A stretch of DNA of 64,000 nucleotides from Bradyrhizobium viridifuturi (GCF_001238275.1 NZ_LGTB01000021.1:62001-126000), one strand, 5' to 3'. Positions 46,210 to 55,519 are shown, counted from the first letter of the stretch. Notes: generated by a model from the sequence alone, not told the origin. Numbers and translations: made by a program.

Positions 46210-46233
46210 ATGGCCGGGGCTGAGCCCGGCCAT
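46210..46233 (-). terminator. Terminator of regSR
   Basis: ATGGCCGGG and its complement form a 9-bp stem with a 6-base loop. On the minus strand TTTGCTTTTG follows. It lies ~25 bases past the regR stop. Confidence 0.7.
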
Positions 46234-46257
46234 CGCGAAAACAGATGAAGCGATCGC

Positions 46258-46812
46258 TTAGCGCGGCGCGCGCTTGGCGAGGATGCGCTGCAGGGTGCGA
46301 CGGTGCATGTTGAGACGGCGCGCGGTCTCCGAGACGTTGCGGTTGCACATCTCGTAGATGCGCTGAATGTGTTCCCAGCGCACGCGGTCCGCCGACATCG
46401 GATTGGCCGGCAGCTCGGATTTCTCGGTGCCGGTCGCCAGCAGCGCGGCGACGACGTCGTCGGCATCGGCGGGCTTCGAGAGATAGTCGACGGCGCCCAT
46501 CTTCACTGCGGTGACGGCGGTCGCGATGTTGCCGTAACCGGTCAGCACGATGGCGCGCGCCTCGGGGCGCTTGCGCTTCAAGGCCGAGACGACGTCGAGG
46601 CCGTTGCCGTCGCCGAGGCGGAGGTCGACGACCGCGAATGCGGGGGCGGCGCGGCCGATCTCGGCGATGCCGTCAGACACTGTATCGCATGACTTCACTG
46701 AGAAGCCTCGCGTCTCCATCGCGCGCGACAGACGTTCCAGGAACGGCTTGTCGTCCTCGACGATGAGGAGCGATTTGTCAGCATGGTCATTCAGTTCAGC
46801 GATTGCGTTCAC
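46258..46812 (-). CDS. regR: RegR/ActR/PrrA-family redox response regulator
   Basis: The protein has 184 residues. The receiver domain (~15-125) has the acidic pair in LLIVEDDKPF, phospho-Asp in FAVVDLRLGDGNGLD (~62), LTGYGNIATAV and KPADADD with Lys. A short linker leads to the compact Fis-like HTH (WEHIQRIYEMCNRNVSETARRLNMHRRTLQRILAKRAPR), which is almost invariant in the RegA/PrrA/ActR group. In Bradyrhizobium RegR activates fixR-nifA and other low-oxygen genes. It follows regS by ~105 bases on the same strand, and both are likely cotranscribed. Confidence 0.96.
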   Translation of the reverse strand: MNAIAELNDHADKSLLIVEDDKPFLERLSRAMETRGFSVKSCDTVSDGIAEIGRAAPAFAVVDLRLGDGNGLDVVSALKRKRPEARAIVLTGYGNIATAVTAVKMGAVDYLSKPADADDVVAALLATGTEKSELPANPMSADRVRWEHIQRIYEMCNRNVSETARRLNMHRRTLQRILAKRAPR

Positions 46813-46918
46813 GATCCATTTTTCCCTGTGATAGACCCGCTAAATATGGGGTTGCACTGGGGCGCTGCCAAGGCAGCCGAAAGTCGCGGTGGCTGCATCC
46901 GGTATGCCAGAGGTGCGA

Positions 46919-48250
46919 TTAAGAACCGTTCTTAAGATGACGTCTCCGTGTCTCCCGCTGCTTCCTCGAAGCGCTCGCGCGGCCAAACGATCTGCACCAC
47001 GCGCCGTGATCGGGGAAGGGCCGATTGGTAAACGAGACCTTGGCTCCGGTGCGTTCCAGCAATGTCCTTGCGATGAAAACCCCCAAGCCCAAGCCGCCAC
47101 GTGCATTTTGGGCCTCATCGGCGCCCCGGCGGCGCGACAGATACGGCTCGCCGATCCGCTTCAGCATGTCCGGCGCGATGCCCGGGCCATCGTCGGAGAC
47201 GACGATTTCGATGGTTTCGGCGTTCCACCACGCGTTCACCTCGACCGTCTGGTGCGCGAAATCGACCGCATTTTCGAGAATGTTTCCGACGCCGTAGAGG
47301 ATCGCGGGATTGCGCGCGGCGACTGGTTCGCGCGTTGCTGCGACAGCAAGCCGCACCTTGATATTGATGCCGAAATCTCGATGAGGCGCCACCGCCTCCT
47401 CGATCAGGGTCGACAGCTTCATGGTGTCGAACGGCGCGCCGCTCGATGACAATTGCGCAATCTTGCTCAGGATGTCGCGGCAGCGCTGCGCCTGTTCGCG
47501 CACGGTCTTGAGGTCGCCGGCGATCACCGGGTCATGCACCGTCTTCTCGAGCTCGCGCGAGATCAGGAAGATCGTCGACAGCGGCGTGCCGAGTTCGTGC
47601 GCGGCGGCGGCGGCGAGGCCGTCGAGCTGGGTCAGATGCTGTTCGCGCGTCAGCACCAGCTCGGTTGCGGCGAGCGCATCGGAGAGCTGGCGGGCCTCCT
47701 CGGTCACCTGGAACGCATAGAGGCTGGTGACGCCGATCGCGAGCAGGATCGAAAGCCAGACGCCGATCAGATAGATCGGCGGCAGCACCAGGGGATCGTC
47801 GCCGTCCCAGGGCAGCGGCAGATGATAGAAGAACAGCGCCGAGGCGCAGGCGACCGCAAGGCAGCCAAGCGCGATCGTCAGCCGGATCGGCAGCACCGTG
47901 GCCGAGATCAGCACCGGCGCCAGGAACAGGAACGAGAACGGGTTCTGCAGACCCCCGGTGAAGTACAGGAGACCGCCGAGCTCGACGATGTTGAAGGCGA
48001 GCAGGGCCGCGGCATAGGCCGGCTCCAGCCGCTGCATCGGATTGAACGCGATCTGCAGCGCCAGATTGAGCAGCGCCGAGAACGTCACGATGATGACGCA
48101 GGGCACGATCGGAACGTCGAATTCCAGCCCTTGGGCGACGACGAAGATCGCGACGAGCTGGCCGAGCGCGGCGAGCCAGCGCAGCCGCAGGATCGTATCC
48201 AGGCGGACATAGCGGCGGGGTTGGCGGAAATCGGAGACGACGTCGGTCAT
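46919..48250 (-). CDS. regS: RegS/RegB/PrrB-family redox sensor histidine kinase, C-terminus altered by a frameshift
   Basis: About 443 residues. Six membrane helices (~25-180) include the quinone-binding-type motif GGLQNPF (99-105). The H-box AAAAHELGTPLSTI has phospho-His218; the redox Cys257 lies in AQRCRDIL, as in RegB. The ATPase domain has NILENAVDFA, SDDGPGIAP and GGLGLGVFIA. The sensible reading ends at FPDHGA; the listed frame then runs into a Ser/Arg tail. One extra base at ~47000 would give VVQIVWPRERFEEAAG and a stop at 46932, a normal RegB end. So a base is probably missing. Start MTDVV at 48250 is chosen over a 12-codon extension. It autophosphorylates under low oxygen and passes phosphate to RegR. 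Confidence 0.92.
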   Translation of the reverse strand: MTDVVSDFRQPRRYVRLDTILRLRWLAALGQLVAIFVVAQGLEFDVPIVPCVIIVTFSALLNLALQIAFNPMQRLEPAYAAALLAFNIVELGGLLYFTGGLQNPFSFLFLAPVLISATVLPIRLTIALGCLAVACASALFFYHLPLPWDGDDPLVLPPIYLIGVWLSILLAIGVTSLYAFQVTEEARQLSDALAATELVLTREQHLTQLDGLAAAAAHELGTPLSTIFLISRELEKTVHDPVIAGDLKTVREQAQRCRDILSKIAQLSSSGAPFDTMKLSTLIEEAVAPHRDFGINIKVRLAVAATREPVAARNPAILYGVGNILENAVDFAHQTVEVNAWWNAETIEIVVSDDGPGIAPDMLKRIGEPYLSRRRGADEAQNARGGLGLGVFIARTLLERTGAKVSFTNRPFPDHGAWCRSFGRASASRKQRETRRRHLKNGS

Positions 48251-48297
48251 GTCAGGGACTTTAGCTTTGCCGTGGGCGGCGCACAAATTCGCGACTT

Positions 48298-48327
48298 AGC
48301 GCAAGGATGCGGGCCAAGCCTTGCGCT
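48298..48327. promoter_or_regulatory. Inverted repeat in the regS / ABC-exporter divergent promoter
   Basis: AGCGCAAGG and CCTTGCGCT are perfect 9-bp arms separated by 12 bases. They lie between the regS start (48250) and the ABC ATPase start (48357). It may be an operator for either gene; it is too far apart for a terminator. Confidence 0.4.
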
Positions 48328-48356
48328 TATTGTCGCAATGGCTCAATGACGCCCAT

Positions 48357-49163
48357 ATGCAACAGCGCGGGACAGGTCAGGCGCAAGCGCCCAATCAGCC
48401 GCCTGCGGCCGATCAGGGCGGGTCGGCCGCGATCGACGTTGCGCACCTGGTCAAGGTCTACAAGACCACCCGCGCGGTCGACGATATCTCCTTCCGCATC
48501 GCGCGCGGCAGCATCACCGGCCTGCTCGGCGGCAACGGCGCCGGCAAGACCACGACGATCGCGATGATCATGGGGCTGGTGCTGCCGACCTCGGGCCGCG
48601 TCAGCGTGCTGGGCGCGAAAATCCCCGAGCAGCGCTACGACGTGCTCGGCCGGATGAATTTCGAGAGTCCCTATGTCGACATGCCGATGCGGCTCACGGT
48701 GCGGCAGAACCTGACGATTTTCGGCCGTCTCTATGCCGTGCAGCAGCTGCGCGAGCGGATCGACCAGCTCGCCGCCGATCTCGATCTCAAGGAATTTTTG
48801 GACCGCTCCAACGGCAAGCTCTCGGCCGGGCAGAAGACCCGCGTCGCACTGGCGAAGGCGCTGATCAACGAGCCGGACCTGCTGCTGCTCGACGAGCCGA
48901 CCGCCTCGCTCGACCCGGATACCGCCGACTGGGTGCGACAGCATCTCGAGACCTACCGCAAGACCCATAACGCGACCATCCTGCTGGCGTCGCACAACAT
49001 GCTGGAGGTCGAGCGGCTCTGCGACCGCGTCATCATCATGAAGCGCGGCAAGATCCAGGACGACGACAGCCCGGAAGCGATCATGGCGCGCTACAATCGC
49101 GACACGCTGGAGGAGGTGTTTCTCGACGTGGCGCGCGGCCGGGTACGGGAAGAGACACCATGA
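48357..49163 (+). CDS. ABC exporter ATP-binding protein
   Basis: The protein has 268 residues. Walker A is GLLGGNGAGKTTT, the Q-loop region lies in NFESPYVDMPMRLTVRQNL, the signature is LSAGQKTRVALAKALINEP (variant of LSGGQ), Walker B is LLLLDEPTASLDPDTA, and the switch His is in LLASHNMLEVE. It belongs to the ABC-2 (NodI/YadG-like) exporter class. It shares an ATGA overlap with the permease gene, so the pair is translationally coupled. The frame extends 12 codons upstream from TTG; the ATG at 48357 is preferred. Confidence 0.93.
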   Translation: MQQRGTGQAQAPNQPPAADQGGSAAIDVAHLVKVYKTTRAVDDISFRIARGSITGLLGGNGAGKTTTIAMIMGLVLPTSGRVSVLGAKIPEQRYDVLGRMNFESPYVDMPMRLTVRQNLTIFGRLYAVQQLRERIDQLAADLDLKEFLDRSNGKLSAGQKTRVALAKALINEPDLLLLDEPTASLDPDTADWVRQHLETYRKTHNATILLASHNMLEVERLCDRVIIMKRGKIQDDDSPEAIMARYNRDTLEEVFLDVARGRVREETP

Positions 49164-49984
49164 GCGAGATCGTCAGCCATCAGCCGCGCGCCATTTCACT
49201 GCAACGCATCAACGCGATGGTGCTGCGCTATTGGTACCTCCTGATGTCGTCATGGCCGCGGCTCCTGGAGCTGATCTATTGGCCGGCCTTGCAGATCATC
49301 ACCTGGGGCTTCCTGCAGAACTACATCTCGCAGGCGTCGGGCTTTTTCGCCAAGGCGGGCGGCACGCTGATCGGCGCGGTGATCCTGTGGGACATCCTGT
49401 TCCGCGGCCAGCTCGGCTTCTCGATCTCGTTCCTGGAAGAGATGTGGGCGCGCAATCTCGGCAACCTGATGATGAGCCCGCTGAAGCCGATCGAATTCCT
49501 GCTCTCGCTGATGATCATGAGCCTGATCCGGCTTGCCATCGGCGTGATCCCGATGACGCTGATGGCGCTGTTCTTTTTCGGTTTCAACTTCTACGCCATC
49601 GGGCTGCCGCTGATCGCGTTCTTCTGCAACCTGATCTTCACGAGCTGGTCGGTCGGGGTGTTCGCCTCGGGCCTCGTGCTGCGCAATGGGCTCGGGGCCG
49701 AGAGCATCGTCTGGACGCTGATGTTCGCGGTGATGCCGCTCGCCTGCATCTACTATCCGGTAGAGGTGCTGCCGGCCTGGCTGCAGGTGGTCGCCTGGAC
49801 GCTGCCGCCGACCTATGTGTTCGAAGGCATGCGCGCGCTCTTGATCGACCACGTCTTCCGCGCCGACCTGATGGCGTGGGCGCTGGTCATCAACGCCATC
49901 CTGTTCGCTGCCTCTTTTGCGGTCTTCCTTGCCCTTTTACAGAGCGCCAAGCGCAACGGATCGCTGCTCGGGGGTGGTGAATAA
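49160..49984 (+). CDS. ABC-2-type exporter permease
   Basis: The protein has 274 residues and six predicted membrane helices (WPALQIITWGFLQNYI, GGTLIGAVILWDILF, FLLSLMIMSLIRLAIGVIPMTLMALFFFG, LPLIAFFCNLIFTSWSVGVFA, LMFAVMPLACIYYPVEVLPAW, WALVINAILFAASFAVFLAL). VLPAWLQVVAWTLPPTYVFEGMRALL is the ABC-2 family signature. It works with the preceding ATPase; cargo may be lipid, polysaccharide or drug. The start overlaps the ATPase stop (ATGA). Confidence 0.92.
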   Translation: MSEIVSHQPRAISLQRINAMVLRYWYLLMSSWPRLLELIYWPALQIITWGFLQNYISQASGFFAKAGGTLIGAVILWDILFRGQLGFSISFLEEMWARNLGNLMMSPLKPIEFLLSLMIMSLIRLAIGVIPMTLMALFFFGFNFYAIGLPLIAFFCNLIFTSWSVGVFASGLVLRNGLGAESIVWTLMFAVMPLACIYYPVEVLPAWLQVVAWTLPPTYVFEGMRALLIDHVFRADLMAWALVINAILFAASFAVFLALLQSAKRNGSLLGGGE

Positions 49985-50111
49985 ATGTCACTTTCACGTG
50001 GATTCCCGGTGTTTTAGCCCGATATCGACCCCAGATTCGGTTTGCGGCGCATTGACGCAATGTTACGCATTGGTCAGTATGCTGCGGCGCAAACAGGGGT
50101 CTGAAGATACA

Positions 50112-51440
50112 ATGCCCATCGGTGAATTTGGCGGTGCCCCGCCACTAGCGGCGGAAGGCAGCCCGGCACTCACGACGCCGCTATACTGGATGTACGAGAT
50201 GGCGCATGCGTCGCTCAATCCGGCACGCGCCGTAACCGACGCCACCAAGATTCTGTTTCAGAACCCGCTCAATCCGTGGACGCACACCGAGTTCGGCAAG
50301 TCGATCGCCGCCGGCTGTGAGCTGTTCGAGCGCACCACGCGCCGCTACGGCAAGCCGGATTGGAACCTGCCGACCACCGAGGTCAACGGCATCCGTACGG
50401 CGGTCGAGGTTCGCACCGTCTGGGAAAAGCCGTTCTGCCGCCTGCTGCATTTCGATCGCAAGCTGACGCGCCCGCTGCGCGCGCCGCAGCCGCGCGTGCT
50501 GATCGTGGCGCCGATGTCCGGCCATTATGCGACGCTGCTGCGTGGCACGGTCGAGGCGTTCCTGCCAACGCATGAGGTCTACATCACCGATTGGGCCGAT
50601 GCGCGCATGGTGCCGCTCGCGGAAGGGCGGTTCGATCTCGACGACTACGTCGACTACGTGATCGAGATGCTGCACGCGCTCGGCGGCAACATGCATATTG
50701 TAGCGGTGTGCCAGCCCTCGGTGCCTGTAGTGGCAGCCGTTTCCGTCATGGAAGCCAACAGCGACCCGTTCGTGCCGCTGTCGATGACGCTGATGGGCGG
50801 CCCGATCGATACAAGGCGCAATCCGACCGCTGTCAATGATCTGGCGGCGGAGCGCGGCATCGATTGGTTCCGCAACAATGTCATCACCAAGGTGCCGTTC
50901 CCGCATCCGGGCGTGATGCGCGACGTCTATCCGGGCTTCCTGCAGCTCAACGGCTTCATCAGCATGAACCTGGATCGGCACATGGACGCGCACAAGGCGC
51001 TGTTCGCCAATCTGGTGAAGGGCGACGGCGATCTCGTCGACAAGCACCGTGAGTTCTATGACGAATATCTCGCGGTGATGGACCTCACAGCAGAGTATTA
51101 CCTGCAGACCGTCGACCTCGTCTTCGTCAAGCACGCGCTGCCGAAGGGCGAGATGACCCATCGCGGCAAGCCGGTCGATCCTTCGAAGATCCGCCGCGTC
51201 GCGCTGATGACGGTCGAGGGCGAGAAGGACGACATCTCCGGCCTCGGCCAGACCGAGGCGACGCACGCGCTCTGCACCGCGATTCCGAACCATCGCCGTG
51301 TCCACTACGTGCAGAAGGGCGTCGGGCACTATGGCGTGTTCAACGGCTCGCGTTTCCGCTCCGAAATCGTGCCGCGGATCTCCGATTTCATGGTTTCGGC
51401 GGCCAATACACGGCTTTCCCTGGTCGCCGCGGCCGAATAG
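50112..51440 (+). CDS. phaZ: Intracellular polyhydroxyalkanoate depolymerase PhaZ
   Basis: The protein has 442 residues. It is of the short-chain-length intracellular PhaZ type, which mobilises native PHB granules. The nucleophile is Cys200 in HIVAVCQPSVPVVAA instead of Ser, as in Ralstonia PhaZa1. APMSGHYATLLRGTV (oxyanion region), ITDWADARMVPL, LMGGPIDTRRNPT and the C-terminal GVGHYGVFNGSRFR (His) are family landmarks. No signal peptide is present. The ATG at 50112 begins MPIGEFGGAPPLAAE; the open frame runs back into the ABC permease gene without family sequence. Two hairpins follow the stop. Confidence 0.95.
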   Translation: MPIGEFGGAPPLAAEGSPALTTPLYWMYEMAHASLNPARAVTDATKILFQNPLNPWTHTEFGKSIAAGCELFERTTRRYGKPDWNLPTTEVNGIRTAVEVRTVWEKPFCRLLHFDRKLTRPLRAPQPRVLIVAPMSGHYATLLRGTVEAFLPTHEVYITDWADARMVPLAEGRFDLDDYVDYVIEMLHALGGNMHIVAVCQPSVPVVAAVSVMEANSDPFVPLSMTLMGGPIDTRRNPTAVNDLAAERGIDWFRNNVITKVPFPHPGVMRDVYPGFLQLNGFISMNLDRHMDAHKALFANLVKGDGDLVDKHREFYDEYLAVMDLTAEYYLQTVDLVFVKHALPKGEMTHRGKPVDPSKIRRVALMTVEGEKDDISGLGQTEATHALCTAIPNHRRVHYVQKGVGHYGVFNGSRFRSEIVPRISDFMVSAANTRLSLVAAAE

Positions 51441-51450
51441 GTATCGACCC

Positions 51451-51469
51451 GGCCGCGATTTTCGCGGCC
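51451..51469 (+). terminator. Hairpin after phaZ
   Basis: GGCCGCGA/TCGCGGCC, an 8-bp stem with a TTT loop, 11 bases past the phaZ stop. No T run follows, so it may be an mRNA-stabilising stem. Confidence 0.5.
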
Positions 51470-51511
51470 GCACAACTCACTGATTTAGCTAAAAGAATCT
51501 CAAATCGGGCG

Positions 51512-51553
51512 AGGCTCAAGTGATGAATTTAATTTCATCTCTTGGGCCTTTTT
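51512..51553 (+). terminator. Strong rho-independent terminator
   Basis: A 16-bp stem (left arm AGGCTCAAGTGATGAA, one mismatch and one G-T pair) with a 6-base AT loop is followed by TTTT. It lies 70 bases past phaZ. The AT-rich loop and low local GC are unlike the surroundings, and the unit could be the end of a small RNA. Confidence 0.7.
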
Positions 51554-51722
51554 CGCGACTTTGATTCATCGGAAAAATTCCGGTTCCGACCCCTGCCGGT
51601 AGAGGCCAATTAACGCCCGACCCCTGTATATTGGGCAAATGATTTGTTTTTGCGCCGAGCGCTTTCCCTGGCGGCGGATATGGCAAAGTTCGGGCGAACT
51701 CCTGCTCCCCGGACTCTCAGAC

Positions 51723-52477
51723 ATGGCTACTCGCGCGCTCCTCTATCGGCGGCCTGCCGAACCCGCGACCGTATTGGTCAGACACGGCTCCCAGTTTTTC
51801 ACCGTCAGGTTGCGTCGGCACCGGCGCGCGCGCCGCTATACGCTCAGGATCCATCCGACCGATCGCGAAGCATCCTGACCATGCCGCCGCGCGGGACCAT
51901 CGTCGAGGCGAAGGAGTTTGCCAACGTCCATGGCGGCTGGATCGCTGCGCGCCTCGGCCGTTTGCCAAAGGCCGCACCGTTTCAGCCCGGCACCGTGGTG
52001 CCGTTGCGCGGCGTGCCGCATCGGCTGGTGCATCGCTCGGGCGAGCGCGGCACGGTCTGGACCGAGACGCGGGACAGCGGCGAGAAGATCCTTTGCGTCG
52101 CCGGCGGCGTCGAGCACATGGATCGCCGGGTACATGACTTCCTCAAGCGCGAGGCGCGCAAGGATCTGCAAAAGGCGGCGACACTGCACGCTGCGGAACT
52201 CGGCGTGCGGGTGCGGCGGATTTCGATCCGCGACCAGTCGAGCCGCTGGGGCTCGTGCACGTCGGCGGGGTCGCTGTCGTTCTCGTGGCGCCTGATCCTG
52301 GCGCCGTCCTACGTGCTCGATTACCTCGCCGCGCACGAGGTCGCACATCTCGTCGAGATGAACCATTCGGCGCGGTTCTGGCGGGTGGTCGACAAGGTCT
52401 GTGCCTCGGTCACGCGCGCCAAGAACTGGCTCGACACCCACGGCAACGACCTGCACCGCTACGGGATCCAGGAGTAG
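51723..52477 (+). pseudogene. YgjP/SprT-like zinc metalloprotease, frameshifted near the 5' end
   Basis: Piece 1 (51723-51878) reads MATRALLYRRPAEPATVLVR to YTLRIHPTDREA, then TGA. In another frame, VLTMPPRGTIVEAKEFANVHGGWI continues directly to 52477. One base missing at ~51872 (GAAGCATCCTGACC, where GCAGTCCTGACC would read on) joins them into ~250 residues. The zincin motif is DYLAAHEVAHLVEMNHSARFW (HExxH plus downstream NHS), and SSRWGSCTSAGSLSFSWRL precedes it, as in the YgjP metallopeptidases. It is probably a cytosolic zinc hydrolase; its substrate is unknown. Confidence 0.83.
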
Positions 52478-52540
52478 GCGGCGGTCGCTCCGCTCTACCC
52501 ATCCGGGCCGCTGTCTCTGCCACCTCTGCTGTCATCGCCA

Positions 52541-52620
52541 GCGAAAGCGGGCGATCCAGTATTCCAGAGGCGCTTGTTTTCAACGGATAAGCCGCGGCGT
52601 ACTGGATCGCCCGCTTTCGC
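52541..52620. repeat. Dispersed palindromic repeat
   Basis: Perfect 21-bp inverted arms (52541-52561 and 52600-52620, core GGGCGATCCAGTA) enclose CTTGTTTTCAACGGATAAGCCGC. This is a familiar Bradyrhizobium intergenic unit. It fills the space between two convergent genes. Confidence 0.7.
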
Positions 52621-52664
52621 GGGGGATAGCAGTTGGCGTTGTGGTGAGACCGCGCGCCTAACGC

Positions 52665-54925
52665 CTACCGAAACAACCGATCAGCCAGCCAGCCATCCAG
52701 CCCCGCTGCGGCCTCGGGCCGCGCGTTGGGGTTAGGTGGCGGCGCTGCGGCGCGGGCCGGTGTCGGCGATGGCTGGCGATAATAGCCGCCGGACGGCACC
52801 GGCGCGGGTGGCGGCGCCTGCATCGGCGGCTGGATCTGCATCGGTGCCGTCGGCGCGGAAGGCGCCGTGATTTGCGACGAGATCTGCATCAGGTTCGCCG
52901 GCGCCCAGCTGCCTTGCGAGTTCGGGATCGCCGCGACCGGCACGCCCTGATGCGCCGCCTTCATGAAGCGGCTCCACACTTCCACCGGCAGCCCGCCGCC
53001 GGTCGCCTTCTTGGTCGGCGAGTTGTCGTCATTGCCGAGCCAAACGCCGGTGACGAGCTTGGCGGTGTAGCCGATGAACCAGGCGTCGCGATAATCCTGG
53101 CTGGTGCCGGTCTTGCCGGCGGCGGTCCAGCCGGGGATCTCGGCCTTGCGCGCGGTGCCGGAGATCAGCGTCTCGCGCATCATGCTGTTCATCATCGCGT
53201 CATAGCGCGGCTCGATCACCTGGTTGGGCGGATCGGTGGGGCGATCGTAGAGCAGCTTGCCGGAGCTGGTCTTGATCCTGGTCACCACATGCGGCGACAC
53301 GGCGTAGCCGCCATTGGCGAACGGCGCATAGGCGCCGACCAATTCGAGCACGGACACTTCCGAGGTGCCGAGCGCGATCGAGACGTTGGGCTCGAGCTTG
53401 GAGGAGATGCCGAGCCGGTGCGCGGTGCGCACCACGTTCTTGGCGCCGACTTCGACGCCGAGCCGCACCGCGACCGTGTTCAGCGACATCGCCAGCGCCT
53501 GGGTCAACGTCACCGAGCCGAAATATTCGTGGGTGTAGTTCTCCGGCTTCCAGCCCTTGATGTCGAGCGGCGCGTCGGTGCGGATCGTGTCCGGCGTCAA
53601 CCCTGCCTCGACCGCGGTCAGATAGACGAATGGCTTGAACGACGAGCCTGGCTGCCGCTTCGCAGTGACCGCGCGGTTGTACTGGCTCTCGGAATAGTTC
53701 CGGCCGCCGACCATGGCGCGCACCGCGCCGTCGGGCGTCATTGCCACCAGCGCGCCCTGGCTGACATTGAACTTCACGCTCTTGGCGGCAAGCTCGTCGA
53801 TCACGGCGGCTTCCGCGACGGCTTGCAGCTTCGGATCGATCGTGGTCTGCACCACGATGTCCTGGTCGATCTGGCCGACCAGATCGTCGAGCACCTCGCC
53901 GATCCAGTCGGCGACATAGTTGACGGTGCCGGCGCCCGCCGGCTTCACCGCGATCGAGGGCTGACCGATCGAGCTTTCGCTTGCGCCTCGGTGATGAACT
54001 TGGCGTCGGCCATCGCCGCCAGCACGACCTGCGCGCGCTGCTCGGCACCTTCGGGGTTGCGGTTCGGCGCCAGTCGCGACGGCGACTTGACGAGGCCCGC
54101 GAGCATTGCGGCTTCCGGCAAGGTCACGTTCTTCGCCGACTTGCCGAAATAGCGTTGCGCGGCGGCCTCGACGCCATAGGCGCCGGAGCCGAAATAGACG
54201 CGGTTGAGGTAGAGCTCGAGGATCTCGTTCTTGGAATGCTTGCGCTCCAGCCACAGCGCGAGCTCGGCCTCCTGCAGCTTGCGCTGCATGGTGCGTTCCT
54301 GGGTCAGGAACAGGTTCTTGGCGAGCTGCTGCGTCAGGGTCGAGCCGCCCTGCGATACGCCGCGATGCAGCAGGTTGGTGACGGCTGCGCGCAAAATGCC
54401 GACCGGGTCGACGCCGAAATGCGAATAGAAGCGGCGGTCTTCGATCGCGATGAACGCCTTCGGCAGATAGGGCGGCAGATCCTTCAACGCGATGTTGGCG
54501 CCGGCCATTTCGCCGCGCTGCGCCAGCACTGAGCCGTCGATGCCGACGATCTGGATGGTTGGCGGGCGCTTGGGAATTTCGAGCGACTGGATCGGCGGCA
54601 GATGCGCACCGACCCACACCACGACACCGATCACCGCAATGCCCGCCCAGAGGCCGAGCACCGCGGTCCAGTAGAACAGCCGGCCGATGCCGAAGCCGCG
54701 CGACTTGCTGCGCCGCTTGCTGCCGCTGCGCGACGGGCGCGGTCTCTCGCTACCGGAATCGCTGCTCCTGTCGGCGCTGTTCTTGGGTTTCGATTTGGCG
54801 GGCTTTTCGTCGTCGCCGCCGCCGGGAATGCGATCGGACGGCGACAGCCTGAGGTCGGCAAGCGCGGCTGGAAGCCCGAACAGCGGCTCCTTGCGTCCAC
54901 CGCCTTTTTTACGTCCCCACGCCAT
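52665..54925 (-). pseudogene. PBP1A-type bifunctional penicillin-binding protein, frameshifted
   Basis: Piece 1 (54925 down to ~53975) has a basic Lys/Arg/Ser-rich cytoplasmic start (MAWGRKKGGGRKEPLF), one membrane helix (YWTAVLGLWAGIAVIGVVVWVG) and the glycosyltransferase domain: AFIAIEDRRFYSHFGVDP (catalytic Glu), GGSTLTQQLAKNLFL, ERKHSKNEILELYLNRVYFG. At ~53973 the sense shifts frame and continues SIGQPSIAVKPAG with the transpeptidase domain: RQPGSSFKPFVYL (SxxK), SLNTVAVRLG, AGKTGTSQDYRDAWFIGYT (KTG) and a Pro-rich tail. The intact protein would have ~750 residues. It makes and crosslinks peptidoglycan. One missing base explains the break; a functional gene in the organism is likely. Confidence 0.88.
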
Positions 54926-55063
54926 CCGCAACGCTCACACCCTGACAGGGGCGCACGCTAACGTTCCCGGTTTAAGGGGCGGTTACGCAAAGCTTAACGG
55001 GGGATTAGGAGGTGAGGCGGCGCGTTGCTATATGACGCTGGAACAAGAAGCAGGGAGCACCGC

Positions 55064-55489
55064 ATGGGCCATATCGATCCGACCAAGGACGTGTTTGCGC
55101 AATTCCGGGACAACAACCGGCCAGGCCCGATCCACATGCTCAATCTGGTGCGCTTGCGCGAGTGGGCGGCCTATCCCGATGGCCGCAAGGCAACCGGCGC
55201 AGAGGCCTATGCCGCCTATGGCCGCGAGAGTGGCCCGGTGTTCGAGCGGCTCGGCGGCCGCATCGTCTGGCAGGGCCGCTTCGAACTTATGCTGATCGGC
55301 CCGCAAGAGGAGCGCTGGGACCACTGCTTCATCGCCGAATATCCGAGCGTCGCCGCCTTCGTCGAAATGATCCGCGATCCCGTTTATCGCGAGGCGGTCA
55401 AGCACCGCCAGGCCGCGGTGGAGGATTCGCGATTGATCCGACATGCGGTGCTGCCGGTCGGCAAGAACTTCGGCGAGATTCCGAAGTAG
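55064..55489 (+). CDS. DUF1330-family protein
   Basis: The protein has 141 residues of ferredoxin-like dimeric alpha-beta barrel type. Family features are GPIHMLNLVRLREWAAYPDG, GAEAYAAYGRESGPVFERLGGRIVWQG, WDHCFIAEYPSVAAFVEMIRDPVYREAVKHRQAAVEDSRLI. The function of the family is unknown. The ATG at 55064 (AGGGAG upstream) is chosen; an extension of 13 codons is unsupported. Confidence 0.85.
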   Translation: MGHIDPTKDVFAQFRDNNRPGPIHMLNLVRLREWAAYPDGRKATGAEAYAAYGRESGPVFERLGGRIVWQGRFELMLIGPQEERWDHCFIAEYPSVAAFVEMIRDPVYREAVKHRQAAVEDSRLIRHAVLPVGKNFGEIPK

Positions 55490-55519
55490 GTGCACGACGT
55501 TGAGCGCGATGCTCGTCCC

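Noticed and set aside
51860-51890. Programmed frameshifting in YgjP
   Set aside because: No slippery heptamer or following structure seen, and the same kind of break recurs in five unrelated genes.
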